This document shows, in pieces, positions 45,207 through 53,854 of a DNA stretch of 64,000 bases (within the stretch, counting starts at the first letter, position 1; every line of letters starts with the position of its first letter). The notes below the pieces were generated by a model. That model did not search any database and had not been told where the DNA came from. It was given only the letters and a program-made list of their open reading frames with translations. Origin of the DNA: Actinomadura nitritigenes. Lineage in GTDB: Bacteria > Actinomycetota > Actinomycetes > Streptosporangiales > Streptosporangiaceae. The position numbers and the translations under genes were made by a program. The DNA lies in the NCBI RefSeq assembly GCF_017573545.1, contig NZ_JAGEOK010000005.1, positions 310,001 to 374,000 of the forward strand, read 5' to 3'.

Positions 45207-46595
45207 TCATGCTCGTGCGGAGGTCGGTGCGGTGGTCGCCGGCTCGCCGGCCGCGGGTTCGGCGCGGGCCCGCAGACCCAGGTAGGCGATGAGCGCGCCG
45301 AGCAGCGAGAAGGATCCGGCGGTCAGGAACGCCGCGCGGTAACCGTCCAGCGGGGAGGCCGGGACGGCCATCACGGCCGCGAGCACCGCCACGCCGATGC
45401 CCGCCCCGATCTGGACGGCGGAGGTGACCAGGCCGGAGGCCAGGCCCTGGCGGTCGTCGGGCAGGCTGGCGACCGCGGCGATGTTGAGGCTGGGGAACGA
45501 CAGGCCGTTGCCCACGCCGTGCACGATGAGCGCGGGCAGCAGCACGGCCGCGTAGCCGCTGGACCCGCCCGCGCGCAGGAACAGCAGGATCCCGGCGCCC
45601 TGGACGAGCAGCCCGAGCGCGGCGGTGCGCCGCAGGCCCCAGCGTCCGATCAGCCGCCCGGCCAGGTTGGCGGTGACGACGATGGCCAGTCCCATCGGGA
45701 CGATCCCCAGCCCGGTGTCCAGCGCCGAGTATCCCAGCACGCCCTGCAGGTACAGGACGGCCGCGAACTGCCAGCCGATCGTCGCGCACGCCCAGGCCAG
45801 CGCCGCCACGTTGGCAGAGGCGAGCCGCCTCGAACGCAGCACCTCCAGCGGCACCAGCGGGTCCCGCCGGCGCCGCTCGATCGCCACGAACGTCCCCAGC
45901 AGCACCAGCGCCGCCCCACCGGCGGGCCAGCTCGTCTCGGTGAGTGCGTAGACCAGCAGCAGGACGCCGCCGGTGACGGCGCCGGCGCCCGCCGTGTCGA
46001 ATCCCGTGCGCGGGGCGTCGGTGCGTCCGGCCGGGATCACCCTGGGGGCGACGGCGAGCACGAGCAGCGCGACGGGCACCGGCAGGAAGAACACCAGCCG
46101 CCAGCTCACGTCTGCGAGCAGTCCGGAGGCGATGAGTCCGGCGCTGTAGCCGGTCGCTCCGGCCAGCGCGTACACACCGAGTGCCCGGTTGCGGCGCGGT
46201 CCCTCGGCGAAGGTCGTGGTGATGAGCGACAGTGCCGCCGGGGCGGTCAGCGCGGCCGCGACGCCCTTGGCCACGCGGGTGGCGACCAGGAGCCGGCCGT
46301 CGGAGGCCAGGCCGCCCGCGAGGCTCGCCGCCGCGAACACCGCCAGCGATGCCAGGAACATCCGGCGCCGTCCGAGCAGGTCGGCCAGCCTCCCTCCGAG
46401 CAGCAGGAACCCGCCGTAGGCGACCGCGTAACCGGACATCAGCCATTGCAGCGTGCTCTCGGGGAGCGCGAGGTCGGCGCCGATGGCGGGCAGCGCCACG
46501 CCCATCAGCGACAGGTCCATCGAGTCCAGGAACACCGCCGCGCACAGCAGGATCAGGGCCGCCGTCGCCCGGCGGTCGGAACGCATCACCGGCAC
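45207..46595 (-). CDS. MFS drug-efflux transporter, 14-TM EmrB/QacA type
   Basis: A 462-residue protein from GTG 46595; the ATG three codons in (46586) is equally plausible. There are about 12-14 TM helices. The first holds AVFLDSMDLSLMGVALPAIG, followed by the MFS motif A, GGRLADLLGRRRMF, and GATGYSAGLIASGLLA, an antiporter-motif C-like segment. It probably exports a hydrophobic drug or metabolite by proton antiport. It is co-transcribed with a nitroreductase and divergent from a MarR gene. Confidence 0.92.
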   Translation of the reverse strand: MPVMRSDRRATAALILLCAAVFLDSMDLSLMGVALPAIGADLALPESTLQWLMSGYAVAYGGFLLLGGRLADLLGRRRMFLASLAVFAAASLAGGLASDGRLLVATRVAKGVAAALTAPAALSLITTTFAEGPRRNRALGVYALAGATGYSAGLIASGLLADVSWRLVFFLPVPVALLVLAVAPRVIPAGRTDAPRTGFDTAGAGAVTGGVLLLVYALTETSWPAGGAALVLLGTFVAIERRRRDPLVPLEVLRSRRLASANVAALAWACATIGWQFAAVLYLQGVLGYSALDTGLGIVPMGLAIVVTANLAGRLIGRWGLRRTAALGLLVQGAGILLFLRAGGSSGYAAVLLPALIVHGVGNGLSFPSLNIAAVASLPDDRQGLASGLVTSAVQIGAGIGVAVLAAVMAVPASPLDGYRAAFLTAGSFSLLGALIAYLGLRARAEPAAGEPATTAPTSARA

Positions 46596-46611
46596 ATCAC
46601 TCCATCTTTGA

Positions 46612-46624
46612 GCAGACGATCTGC
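46612..46624. promoter_or_regulatory. Candidate MarR operator
   Basis: GCAGA-CGA-TCTGC is a perfect 5-bp dyad in the 128-bp gap between the MFS and MarR genes. A further TCTGC half-site follows near 46650 in an AT-richer stretch. Confidence 0.4.
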
Positions 46625-46723
46625 AACAGGACGGAACCGTATGACGACAAATAATCTGCTGTCAAACAATTGCTGGCTAGATGGTTCTGGTAGCCTCGGG
46701 AGCGTCGACAGTGCAGGAGCCCC

Positions 46724-47173
46724 ATGCCTTCCAAGACCGCCCGGCCGTCGTACTTCCCGACGCTGGCGACCGAACGCCCGGACATCGCGATGTGCCGCGC
46801 CTCGGCGTACCTCGCCCGCGCCGCCGACGCCCACGCCGCCCGGCACGGCCTCGGCGTCGGCCAGCACCTGGTGCTGAAGATGCTCGACACCGTCGGCCCC
46901 TGCTCCCAGCAGGTGCTCAGCGAGGAACTGCGGATCGACCGCAGCGTCATGGTGAACGTGTGCGACGACCTGGAGCAGTCCGGGTTCGTCCGCCGCGAGC
47001 GCAACCCCGACGACCGCCGCTCTTACGCCGTCACCATCACCGACGAGGGCCGCGAACGCCTCGCCAGGGCGGAGAGCACCGTCTCCTCCTACCTGGAGGA
47101 GACCTTCGCCCCTCTCACCACCAGCGAACGCGCCCAGCTCACCGCCCTGGTCAGCAAGCTCATGCAGCTCTGA
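46724..47173 (+). CDS. MarR-family transcriptional regulator
   Basis: A 149-residue winged-helix protein. It contains GVGQHLVLKMLDTVGPCSQQ, the recognition helix RIDRSVMVNVCDDLEQSGFV and the wing RERNPDDRRSYAVTITDEG. MarR proteins repress efflux pumps and redox enzymes and release DNA on binding phenolic ligands. It is divergent from an MFS transporter-nitroreductase operon with a dyad between, so that operon is the likely target. It is convergent with the methyltransferase gene. Confidence 0.92.
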   Translation: MPSKTARPSYFPTLATERPDIAMCRASAYLARAADAHAARHGLGVGQHLVLKMLDTVGPCSQQVLSEELRIDRSVMVNVCDDLEQSGFVRRERNPDDRRSYAVTITDEGRERLARAESTVSSYLEETFAPLTTSERAQLTALVSKLMQL

Positions 47174-47243
47174 CTTCAGCAGCGCCCGAACTCGCGGCGG
47201 CCGTCCCCAACCGGACGGCCGCACCGCGCACCCTGCGACGGGC

Positions 47244-48134
47244 CTACCCAGTGCGGCGGGCTGCCCAGGCGGTGCGCTCGGTGCGTGCCGTCAGGTCGTC
47301 GCGGCGCAGGATGCTGTGCGGGCTGCTGGTGTCGAGGAGCTGGTCGAGTGCGGTGAGGTCCTCGGGTGAGAGCGTGCCGGCGGTGACGCTGCGGATGCGT
47401 TGCAGGACGCCGAGGGCGTAGAGGCCGATCGCCTCGCTGTGCGAGCCTTCGATGTTCACGGCGATGGTGCGTTCGCCCTCGACGGTGAAGCCGGCGGCGG
47501 TCAGCATCGGGCCCCAGTCGGCGCCGCGGTGGGGCATGTGTTGGACTTGGAGACGGTCGGCAGCGGCGTGGACGCGTTCTTCCAGGCCGGGCCGGTCCTC
47601 GGGAGCGTTTGCGGCCAGGAAGCGGGGGTGACCGGCCAGTTCGACGACGGCGAACAGGCCACCGGGCGCGAGCGCGTCGTGGACGTTGCGCAGTGCGCGG
47701 CCGGGGTCTGCCATGTGGTGCATCGAGGCCGACGCCCAAACCAGGTCCGGTGAGCCGAGGTCGGGCCAGACGTCCTCATCGAGGTCGGCCTGCGCGGTGC
47801 GCACGCGATCCTGGACGCCGCGGGCGCGCGCCTTGGTGCGCAGGCGCTCAAGGTGTTCGGCGGACGCGTCGATGGCGGTGACGTGCGCGTCGGGGAAGCG
47901 GTCGAGGAGGGCGAAGGTGCCCGCGCCGGTGCCGCAGCCCAGGTCCACGACGTGGTCGGGGCTGGTAGGCAGCGGCAGCCATGCGGTGATGGAGGCGGTG
48001 TGTTCGGCGAGGATCTCGGCGTCCAGGTCGAGGATCTCGGCCTGGTCGACGGTTCCGTGGTCGTGGCGGTGACCGTGGGCGTGGTGGCCATGCGGAGCGC
48101 CTTGATGGGTGGTGGGCGTGTGCGGTCGGTTCAT
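47244..48134 (-). CDS. Class I SAM-dependent methyltransferase with His-rich N-terminus
   Basis: A 296-residue protein from the ATG at 48134, preceded by GAAGAGA. The N-terminus (about residues 8-28) is unusually rich in His (HGHHAHGHRHDHG). The SAM fold follows: VVDLGCGTGAGTFALLDRF (motif I), VTAIDAS, and ADLDEDVWPDLGSPDLVWAS with SMHHMADPGRAL. The substrate is unknown. The His cluster could bind nickel, zinc or copper, an inference only. It lies 125 bp after the XRE-cupin gene on the same strand. Confidence 0.88.
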   Translation of the reverse strand: MNRPHTPTTHQGAPHGHHAHGHRHDHGTVDQAEILDLDAEILAEHTASITAWLPLPTSPDHVVDLGCGTGAGTFALLDRFPDAHVTAIDASAEHLERLRTKARARGVQDRVRTAQADLDEDVWPDLGSPDLVWASASMHHMADPGRALRNVHDALAPGGLFAVVELAGHPRFLAANAPEDRPGLEERVHAAADRLQVQHMPHRGADWGPMLTAAGFTVEGERTIAVNIEGSHSEAIGLYALGVLQRIRSVTAGTLSPEDLTALDQLLDTSSPHSILRRDDLTARTERTAWAARRTG

Positions 48135-48259
48135 TCTCTTCACACTAAGACGGCTATGCGTCCATGGCACAGAACCTTGCCGTTTGCGCAAGGCGGTGGC
48201 CGGAGGTGCTGCCCGAGGCGCAAGAGGTCACCGCTGCGCCGACCGTTGCGCGTGCACCG

Positions 48260-48853
48260 TCATTCGGGAGCGCCCTGAGCGTCGCCGCCGGCGCCGTCGC
48301 GCTGGTGGCCGCGGCGTGCGTCGCGGTCGAACATGCCCAGGATCTCGCAAGGGCCTGAGTCGGCTCCAATGGCGTGCGGCATCATCGTGGGGAACTCGGC
48401 CGCCTGGTTGGCCTCGAGGCGGATGCGGCTGTGGCCGAGCATGAGGATCGCCGTGCCGGACAGGACGACGAGCCATTCGTGCCCCGGGTGGGCGCGCATG
48501 CGCGCCGGGTTCTCGGGAGGCGGTTCGGTCAGGCGCTGGCGCACCACGCTCATCCCGGGGCTGGCCTTGATGGTCCAGCGCATCTGGTTGTGGACGGTGT
48601 CGATCGTCGGGCTGGTGACCACGTCGTCGGTGGCGGTCTCCACCAGCTGATCCAGCGTGGTGTCCAGGGCGCGGGCGAGCGTGACGAGCTGGTCCAATGC
48701 GAGGCGGCGCTGCCCGTTCTCGATGCGGCTCAGTGATGACTGGCTGAGGTGGGCGCGGCCGGCCAGCTCCTCCAGGGACCAGCCCTGCGCCACCCGCAGG
48801 GCGCGGATGCGTTTGCGTACGAGGCTGTCCAGATCCCGATCTCCTTGCGTCAT
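48260..48853 (-). CDS. XRE-family regulator with C-terminal cupin domain
   Basis: A 197-residue protein from the ATG at 48853; an ATG at 48862 adds three residues, and neither has a Shine-Dalgarno sequence. The N-terminal helix-turn-helix (about 10-65) has VAQGWSLEELAGRAHLSQSS and LSRIENGQRRLAL. The C-terminal cupin (about 100-185) has HPGHEWLVVLSGTAILMLGH and ANQAAEFPTMMPHAIGA. It is divergent from an MFS transporter, the usual target of such small-molecule-responsive repressors. A dyad sits 8-17 bp upstream of the possible starts. Confidence 0.9.
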   Translation of the reverse strand: MTQGDRDLDSLVRKRIRALRVAQGWSLEELAGRAHLSQSSLSRIENGQRRLALDQLVTLARALDTTLDQLVETATDDVVTSPTIDTVHNQMRWTIKASPGMSVVRQRLTEPPPENPARMRAHPGHEWLVVLSGTAILMLGHSRIRLEANQAAEFPTMMPHAIGADSGPCEILGMFDRDARRGHQRDGAGGDAQGAPE

Positions 48854-48869
48854 AAGCAACATCGTATGC

Positions 48870-48881
48870 CTTGAATGCAAG
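48870..48881. promoter_or_regulatory. Candidate XRE operator
   Basis: CTTG-N4-CAAG (CTTGAATGCAAG) lies in an AT-richer part of the divergent XRE-cupin/MFS region, immediately upstream of the regulator start. Confidence 0.35.
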
Positions 48882-48964
48882 CCCGGCTTAGCGTCGTGCG
48901 CAGAGCCCGGCGTGGCCGGGAGCGGGTGCGCCAGTACCCCGCACGTCCGTTTCGAGAGGAATCC

Positions 48965-50557
48965 ATGAGCACGAACCAGCCCGCAAAGGCCGCGCAGGCC
49001 GGCGGCGGAGGTGTTCCCGACGCGCGTCGGCTGCGCACGATCCTGATCGCCGTGTCCATCGCCCTGATGGCGGTCATCGCCTCGGTGACCGGCCTGAACG
49101 TCGCGCAGACCCGCATGGCCGTGGAGTTCGGCGCTTCCCAGAGCACGATCCTGTGGATCATCAACATCTACACCCTCGCCCTGGCCGCGCTGCTGCTGCC
49201 GCTCGGCGCCTTGGGCGACCGCCTGGGCCGCAGACCCATGCTCCTCGCCGGCCTCGGCGTCTTCGGCACCGCCACCGTTGCCGCGGGCCTGGCCCCGACG
49301 GCGGAGGTGATGATCGCCGCGCGCGTGGCCGGCGGTGTCGGTGCCGCAATGATCATGCCGGTCACGCTCGCCGTCATCACCTCCACCTTCCCCGAAGGGC
49401 AGCGCGGCAAGGCGATCGGCGTGTGGACGGGTGTCGCCGGAGGCGGCGGCATCCTGGGCATGTTCCTGGCCGCGCTCCTGGTCGACGTCGCCGACTGGCG
49501 CTGGCTGTTCGCCCTGCCGGTGGTCCTGGTCCTCGCGGCCGTGGCCATGACGCTGGCATCGGTTCCGAACTCCCGCGACACTTCCGCCCACCGATTCGAC
49601 ACGGTCGGCGCATCGGTCTCGGCGGTCGCCGTGGTCGGTCTCATCTTCGTCCTGCAGGAAGGCCCCGAGCGCGGCTGGACGGCCCCCGCGACGCTGACCG
49701 GCCTCGCCGCCGGCCTCGTCGCCGCCATCGGCTTCGTGGCCTGGGAGCTGCACCGCCGCGACGCCTCGCTGCTGGACGTGCGGCTGTTCCGGGAGCGGGG
49801 CCTGGCCGGCGGCTCGATCACGCTGCTGGTGGTCTTCGGCGTCCAAGCAGGCATCGGCGTGGTCCTCTTCCCGTTCTTCCAGGCCGTACTCGGCTGGTCG
49901 GGCCTGCTGTCCACGGTCGCGATGATGCCGATGGCCATCATGATGATGACGACCTCCGGCCTGGCCCCCAAGCTCGCCGCACGTATCGGGGCCCGCTCGA
50001 CCATGGCCGCGGGAGTCGCGCTGGCCGGCGTCGGCATGGCGCTCATGGCCCTGCTCGTCTCCGTCGGCGGCGGCTACCCGTCCATCCTGCCCGGCATGCT
50101 CGCCATGGGCCTCGGCATGGGCCTGTCGATGACCCCGTCCACAGAGGCCATCACCGCCTCCCTGCCGCGCGAGAAGCAGGGCGTCGCCTCCGCCCTCAAC
50201 GACGTCACCCGCGAATTCGGCACCGCACTCGGCGTCGCCCTGCTCGGCGCCCTCGTGTCCGCCGGCTACCGCAACGCCATCGACGGCAGGCTGCACGGCA
50301 TCCCCGAAGGCGCCGCGGACACCGCCCGGCAAGGCGTCGCCAACGCCGTCGAGGTGGCGAGCAGCACCGGCCCGCACGCACAGGACCTGCTCCACGCGGC
50401 CCAGCAGTCGTTCGTCGACGGCTGGCAGCAGGCCATGTGGGCGGGCTCCGCCATCATGGGCGTCCTGCTGGTCTCCATCTCCCTCCGCGGTCCCAGGAGC
50501 ACGCCTTCCGCTGTCGCGGACGAGGCAGAACCCGCCGAGTCCGGCGCCGCACGCTGA
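48965..50557 (+). CDS. MFS drug-efflux transporter, DHA2/EmrB type
   Basis: A 530-residue protein from the ATG at 48965, preceded by GAGAGGA. It has about 14 TM helices. Motif A is LGDRLGRRPMLLAG. The antiporter-type motif C region is GVAGGGGILGMFLAALLVDV. A final periplasmic loop has LHAAQQSFVDGWQQAMW, typical of the DHA2 group. It likely extrudes cationic or hydrophobic drugs. It is divergent from an XRE-cupin regulator and convergent with a TetR gene 30 bp away. Confidence 0.93.
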   Translation: MSTNQPAKAAQAGGGGVPDARRLRTILIAVSIALMAVIASVTGLNVAQTRMAVEFGASQSTILWIINIYTLALAALLLPLGALGDRLGRRPMLLAGLGVFGTATVAAGLAPTAEVMIAARVAGGVGAAMIMPVTLAVITSTFPEGQRGKAIGVWTGVAGGGGILGMFLAALLVDVADWRWLFALPVVLVLAAVAMTLASVPNSRDTSAHRFDTVGASVSAVAVVGLIFVLQEGPERGWTAPATLTGLAAGLVAAIGFVAWELHRRDASLLDVRLFRERGLAGGSITLLVVFGVQAGIGVVLFPFFQAVLGWSGLLSTVAMMPMAIMMMTTSGLAPKLAARIGARSTMAAGVALAGVGMALMALLVSVGGGYPSILPGMLAMGLGMGLSMTPSTEAITASLPREKQGVASALNDVTREFGTALGVALLGALVSAGYRNAIDGRLHGIPEGAADTARQGVANAVEVASSTGPHAQDLLHAAQQSFVDGWQQAMWAGSAIMGVLLVSISLRGPRSTPSAVADEAEPAESGAAR

Positions 50558-50587
50558 CCGCGAGGTCGGCGGCGGTGGTCTGGGCTT

Positions 50588-51166
50588 TCAGTCCAGCAGA
50601 GCGCGCAGCGCCACGTCGCCGATCTGCCGCAGTTCGTCGTGGCTGCGGCCGGCCGCCGCCTGGACGGCGATGCCGTCGGAGATCGTGTGGACGAGTGCGG
50701 CCAGGGTGGTCGGTTCGTAGCGGGAGGGCAGGTCGGCGGCCTGCTCCAGTCGCCTGCGCAGCGCCGCCTCACCGGCTTTGCGTACCGCGATGGCGTCCCG
50801 GCGGACGGCGTGAGCGTCGGGTCCGCAGGCGTGCACGCTGTTGACGCACAGGCAGCCGTGCGGCGTGGTCCGGCCCGCGGTCAGGTCCACGGCTCCGTGG
50901 ATCAGCCGCTCGATGACCTCCCGGCCGGTGGGCGCGGCCAGCGCGTCGGCGGTGTAGGCGCCGGGGCCGTCGAGGTAGCGGGCCAGGACCTTGGCGAACA
51001 GCTCCTCCTTGTTGCCGAAGGCGGCATAGAGGCTGGGCTTGTTGATGCCCATCGCGGTGGTCAGGTCGGTCAGCGAGGTGCCCTCGTAGCCGTGCCGCCA
51101 GAACACCTCCAGCGCGCGGTCGAGCGCGGCGTCCGTGTCGAACGAGCGTGGGCGTCCGCCGGGCAT
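50588..51166 (-). CDS. TetR-family transcriptional regulator
   Basis: A 192-residue protein. The N-terminus (GGRPRSFDTDAALDRALEVF) leads to the helix-turn-helix TSLTDLTTAMGINKPSLYAA and FGNKEELFAKVL. The C-terminal domain holds HGCLCVNSVHACGPDA, the TetR_C type seen in AcrR/YcdC relatives. It is divergent from a Gfo/Idh/MocA-like gene. The gap contains two TACC-N4-GGTA boxes, very likely its operators. Confidence 0.92.
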   Translation of the reverse strand: MPGGRPRSFDTDAALDRALEVFWRHGYEGTSLTDLTTAMGINKPSLYAAFGNKEELFAKVLARYLDGPGAYTADALAAPTGREVIERLIHGAVDLTAGRTTPHGCLCVNSVHACGPDAHAVRRDAIAVRKAGEAALRRRLEQAADLPSRYEPTTLAALVHTISDGIAVQAAAGRSHDELRQIGDVALRALLD

Positions 51167-51195
51167 GCCGTCCTCCGTCCCGTCTCACAGTTTTT

Positions 51196-51207
51196 TACCT
51201 ATCGGTA
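51196..51207. promoter_or_regulatory. TACC-N4-GGTA box 1, TetR operator candidate
   Basis: TACCTATCGGTA lies 30 bp upstream of the TetR start. A second box of identical layout is 53 bp away, centre to centre, about five helical turns. Confidence 0.55.
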
Positions 51208-51248
51208 CATTATCTCTTGCGGGAGGGCGTCGCGTCACCCTAGTTTCA

Positions 51249-51260
51249 TACCGCAAGGTA
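51249..51260. promoter_or_regulatory. TACC-N4-GGTA box 2, TetR operator candidate
   Basis: TACCGCAAGGTA lies 20 bp upstream of the Gfo/Idh/MocA start, where a repressor would block transcription initiation. It matches box 1 in arms and spacing. Confidence 0.55.
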
Positions 51261-51279
51261 CATAACTAAGGAGTGACGC

Positions 51280-52359
51280 ATGATCAGAGTCGGAGTCGTC
51301 GGGGCCACCGGCTGGGCGGACGGCTCGCACCTCCCCGCACTCGCCGCGCTCGAGGCGTTCGAGGTGACCGCCGTCGCGACCACCAGCCAGGCCAGCGCGG
51401 ACAGGGCGGCCTCCGCCCACGGCGTGCGGCTCGCCTTCGCCGACGCGGGCGAGCTCGCGGCGCACCCCGATGTCGACCTGGTCGTCGTCTCGGTGAAGGC
51501 CTCCGGACATGCCGACGTGATCAGGGCCGCGCTCAAGGCCGGAAAGCACGTCGTGTCCGAGTGGCCGTTGGGCGTCGACGCGGAGGAGGCACGCGAGCTG
51601 GCCGAGGCCGCCACCGCCGCGGGCGTCGTCCACGCGGTCGTCCTCCAGGGGCACCACTCGCCGAGCGCCCGCTTCGCCGCCGACCTCCTGGCCGAAGGCC
51701 GGATCGGCACGCTCGAATCGGTCGCGCTGATCGCCGAGGGCGCGCCCTGGGGCGGCAGTCGCATCTGGCCGAACCTGGTGTTCGGCCTCGACCCCTCAGG
51801 GGGGACCACCATCCTGAGCATCATGGCCGGCCATTTCCTGGCCGCACTCGAACGGGTCGCGGGCCCGCTGACCGAGGTCTCGGCACGGCTGCCCCGCACG
51901 CACGACCACGTGCTGGTCGCCGGGACGGAGCGGACCGTGCCCAACGCCACCCCCAGCCACGTGCTGCTGCACGGGATGCTGGCGAGCGGCGCCACCGCCT
52001 CCGTCACCGTGCACGGCGGCAACGGCCCCATCCAGGACGCGTTCCTGCTCAAGCTCGTCGGCAGCGACGGAACACTGACCGCCACCCCGGCCCAGCGCGA
52101 GACGTTCATCCACTGGGGCGACTGGGACATCAGGATCGGAGACGACATCCTCGCCGTGCCCGACACCTATCGCACCGTCCCCGCCGGCGTCCGGTCCGGC
52201 CCGCCGGCCAACATCGCGGCCCTCTACCAGGAGGTCGCCGAGGCCATCGCCGAAGGCCGGCAACCGCATCCCAGTTTCGAGACCGCCCTGCGCCATCACC
52301 GGCTCCTCGCCGCCATCGAACGATCCGCGGCCGATGGAACCGCCCAGGTCATCCCATGA
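51280..52359 (+). CDS. Gfo/Idh/MocA-family protein, Gal80-like, lacking the usual catalytic Lys
   Basis: A 359-residue protein with an N-terminal Rossmann fold: RVGVVGATGWADGSHLPALA (residues 3-22) and VVSVKASGHADVIRAALKAG. Where catalytic members have EKP, it reads VVSEWPLGVDAEEAR, with Trp in place of Lys; Gal80-type relatives share this. The C-terminal alpha/beta domain is complete. It may therefore bind NAD(P) without normal sugar dehydrogenase chemistry, or use another base. It is divergent from a TetR gene whose boxes overlap its promoter, and convergent with the glycosyltransferase. Confidence 0.88.
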   Translation: MIRVGVVGATGWADGSHLPALAALEAFEVTAVATTSQASADRAASAHGVRLAFADAGELAAHPDVDLVVVSVKASGHADVIRAALKAGKHVVSEWPLGVDAEEARELAEAATAAGVVHAVVLQGHHSPSARFAADLLAEGRIGTLESVALIAEGAPWGGSRIWPNLVFGLDPSGGTTILSIMAGHFLAALERVAGPLTEVSARLPRTHDHVLVAGTERTVPNATPSHVLLHGMLASGATASVTVHGGNGPIQDAFLLKLVGSDGTLTATPAQRETFIHWGDWDIRIGDDILAVPDTYRTVPAGVRSGPPANIAALYQEVAEAIAEGRQPHPSFETALRHHRLLAAIERSAADGTAQVIP

Positions 52360-52389
52360 CTCGCGGTGAGGGCACCACCGGGTGACCTT

Positions 52390-53664
52390 TCACGAAGCAG
52401 GCTCGGCCGTACCGGCGAGGGCGAGCAGGCGGTCGGCCGCGGTCAGCGTGCCGCCGGTGCTGATCGTCGGCGCGACGGCACGCGCGGCCGGCGCGGCGTC
52501 CAGCGCTCGGCCGAGGGCCTCGTGCACGCTGCCGGCGGGCGGAACCGAGGTGCCCAGCCCGAGGTGACGGACACGCTCCGCGTGGTAGCGCTGGTCGAAC
52601 ATCTGCGGCAGGAGCATCTGCGGCGTCCCGGCCATGGCGGCGACGGTGGTCGTGCCGGCGCCTCCGTGATGGACGACCGCCGCCACCCGGGGGAAGAGCG
52701 CCTGCTGGTTGACCTCGCCGATCGAGAGGCAGTCGGGCGCGTCGGCGAAGGGGGCCGGGTCCGCCCAGCCCCGCGAGATCACGACGCGGCGGCCGAGGGC
52801 GCGGGCCGCGTCGAGCACCGTCGCGGCGATGCCGTCCGGGGCGCGCATGCTGCCGAGCCCGAAGTAGACCGGCGGCTCGCCGCCGGCGAGGAATGCCTCC
52901 AGTTCGGGGTCCAGCGGGCGGGTGTCGTCGAGCAACCAGGCGCCGGTCTGCAGGACGTCCGGGCCGGGCGGGCCGGGCGGGCCGGGCGGGCCGGGCGGGC
53001 CGGGCGGGCCGGGCGGGCCGGGCGGGCCGGGCGGGCCGGGCCACGGTGCGAGGACGGCGTCGGCCGCGAGCCACGGACGGTCGGTGAACAGGTGCGAGCG
53101 CACGTCCGCGACGGGCTCGAGGCCGAGCCGCCCGCGCTGGACGTTCAGCGGGACCCGCCACAGGGCGTTCCAGCGCTGCTCGTCCTCGGCCCAGAGCTTC
53201 TCGGCGTCGACCGGCCCGTCGGCGCGGCTCTGCCCGAGCATGCCGAAGACCGGCGGCGCGTGATGCGGGGACGGCAGCGTGACCGGCGCGAACGCCGCGT
53301 ACACGTACGGGACGCCCCGCGCCTCGGCGACCGAACGGGCCGCGATCGCCAGCGCTCCCCCGCCGACCACGGCGTCGCACCCGTCCGCCGCCGCCCGGAC
53401 GGCCCGGAACTGCTCCGCGACCGTCCCCTCGATCATCCGCCGCCGCTCGTCCGGTGTCGGCACCGTCCCGGCGGCGGCCTTGGCCGTCCCCCTCACCTCC
53501 GGCCCCACCGGCGCGTAGGCCACCCCGAGCGACTCCGCCCAGGCCCGGAAGTCCGGCGGAGCGCACACCGTCGCGTCGTGCCCGAGCCCGCGCAGGCGCA
53601 CCGCCAGCGCGATCATCGGCTGGGCCTCGCCGCGCGAGCCGATCGTCGACAGCAGAACCCGCAT
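52390..53664 (-). CDS. GT1/MGT-type glycosyltransferase with internal Gly-Pro-Pro repeat
   Basis: A 424-residue GT-B enzyme from the ATG at 53664. The N-terminal domain starts RVLLSTIGSRGEAQPMIALA. The C-terminal donor-binding motif is VAAVVHHGGAGTTTVAAMAG then LPQMFDQRYHAERV, typical of UGT/macrolide glycosyltransferases. The domain linker (about residues 208-233), between LAPWP and DVLQTGAWL, is replaced or extended by about eight Gly-Pro-Pro triplets encoded by a 9-bp tandem repeat. The frame stays open, so the enzyme may be functional. It glycosylates a lipophilic small molecule, by family inference. Confidence 0.88.
   Translation of the reverse strand: MRVLLSTIGSRGEAQPMIALAVRLRGLGHDATVCAPPDFRAWAESLGVAYAPVGPEVRGTAKAAAGTVPTPDERRRMIEGTVAEQFRAVRAAADGCDAVVGGGALAIAARSVAEARGVPYVYAAFAPVTLPSPHHAPPVFGMLGQSRADGPVDAEKLWAEDEQRWNALWRVPLNVQRGRLGLEPVADVRSHLFTDRPWLAADAVLAPWPGPPGPPGPPGPPGPPGPPGPPGPPGPDVLQTGAWLLDDTRPLDPELEAFLAGGEPPVYFGLGSMRAPDGIAATVLDAARALGRRVVISRGWADPAPFADAPDCLSIGEVNQQALFPRVAAVVHHGGAGTTTVAAMAGTPQMLLPQMFDQRYHAERVRHLGLGTSVPPAGSVHEALGRALDAAPAARAVAPTISTGGTLTAADRLLALAGTAEPAS
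52961..53042. repeat. 9-bp minisatellite encoding (Gly-Pro-Pro)n inside a glycosyltransferase gene
   Basis: About eight to nine nearly perfect copies of GGGCCGGGC run in tandem. The period is a multiple of three, so copy-number change by slippage keeps the reading frame. It encodes a collagen-like Gly-Pro-Pro run in the enzyme linker. Confidence 0.9.
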
Positions 53665-53854
53665 GCCACTCCCCCGTCCGCGCCCCGGATCTCGGTGCGC
53701 GGGCAGCGATTCTGCCCGCCGACCCGGCTCTTGCCGCAAGCCCCGGGCCGCGCTGGACAATGAAGTGGGAGGAGACTCCGCCGCGGATGTTCGCGAGCGG
53801 AGCGCCCTCACCCGACGTCGTCGAGAACGGCCCCGCGAGCGCGGCGCCGCGGAG

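Noticed and set aside
48854..50395. N-terminal extension of the XRE-cupin frame across the MFS gene
   Set aside because: The extension is antisense to an obvious transporter; the regulator starts at 48853 or 48862.
52961..53042. CRISPR-like array
   Set aside because: The units are contiguous 9-bp repeats without spacers, inside a coding frame.
52893..53087. Possible collagen-like or RAG-repeat proteins on the plus strand of the minisatellite
   Set aside because: All three plus-strand frames are open only because of the 9-bp repeat; the minus strand carries the complete glycosyltransferase.
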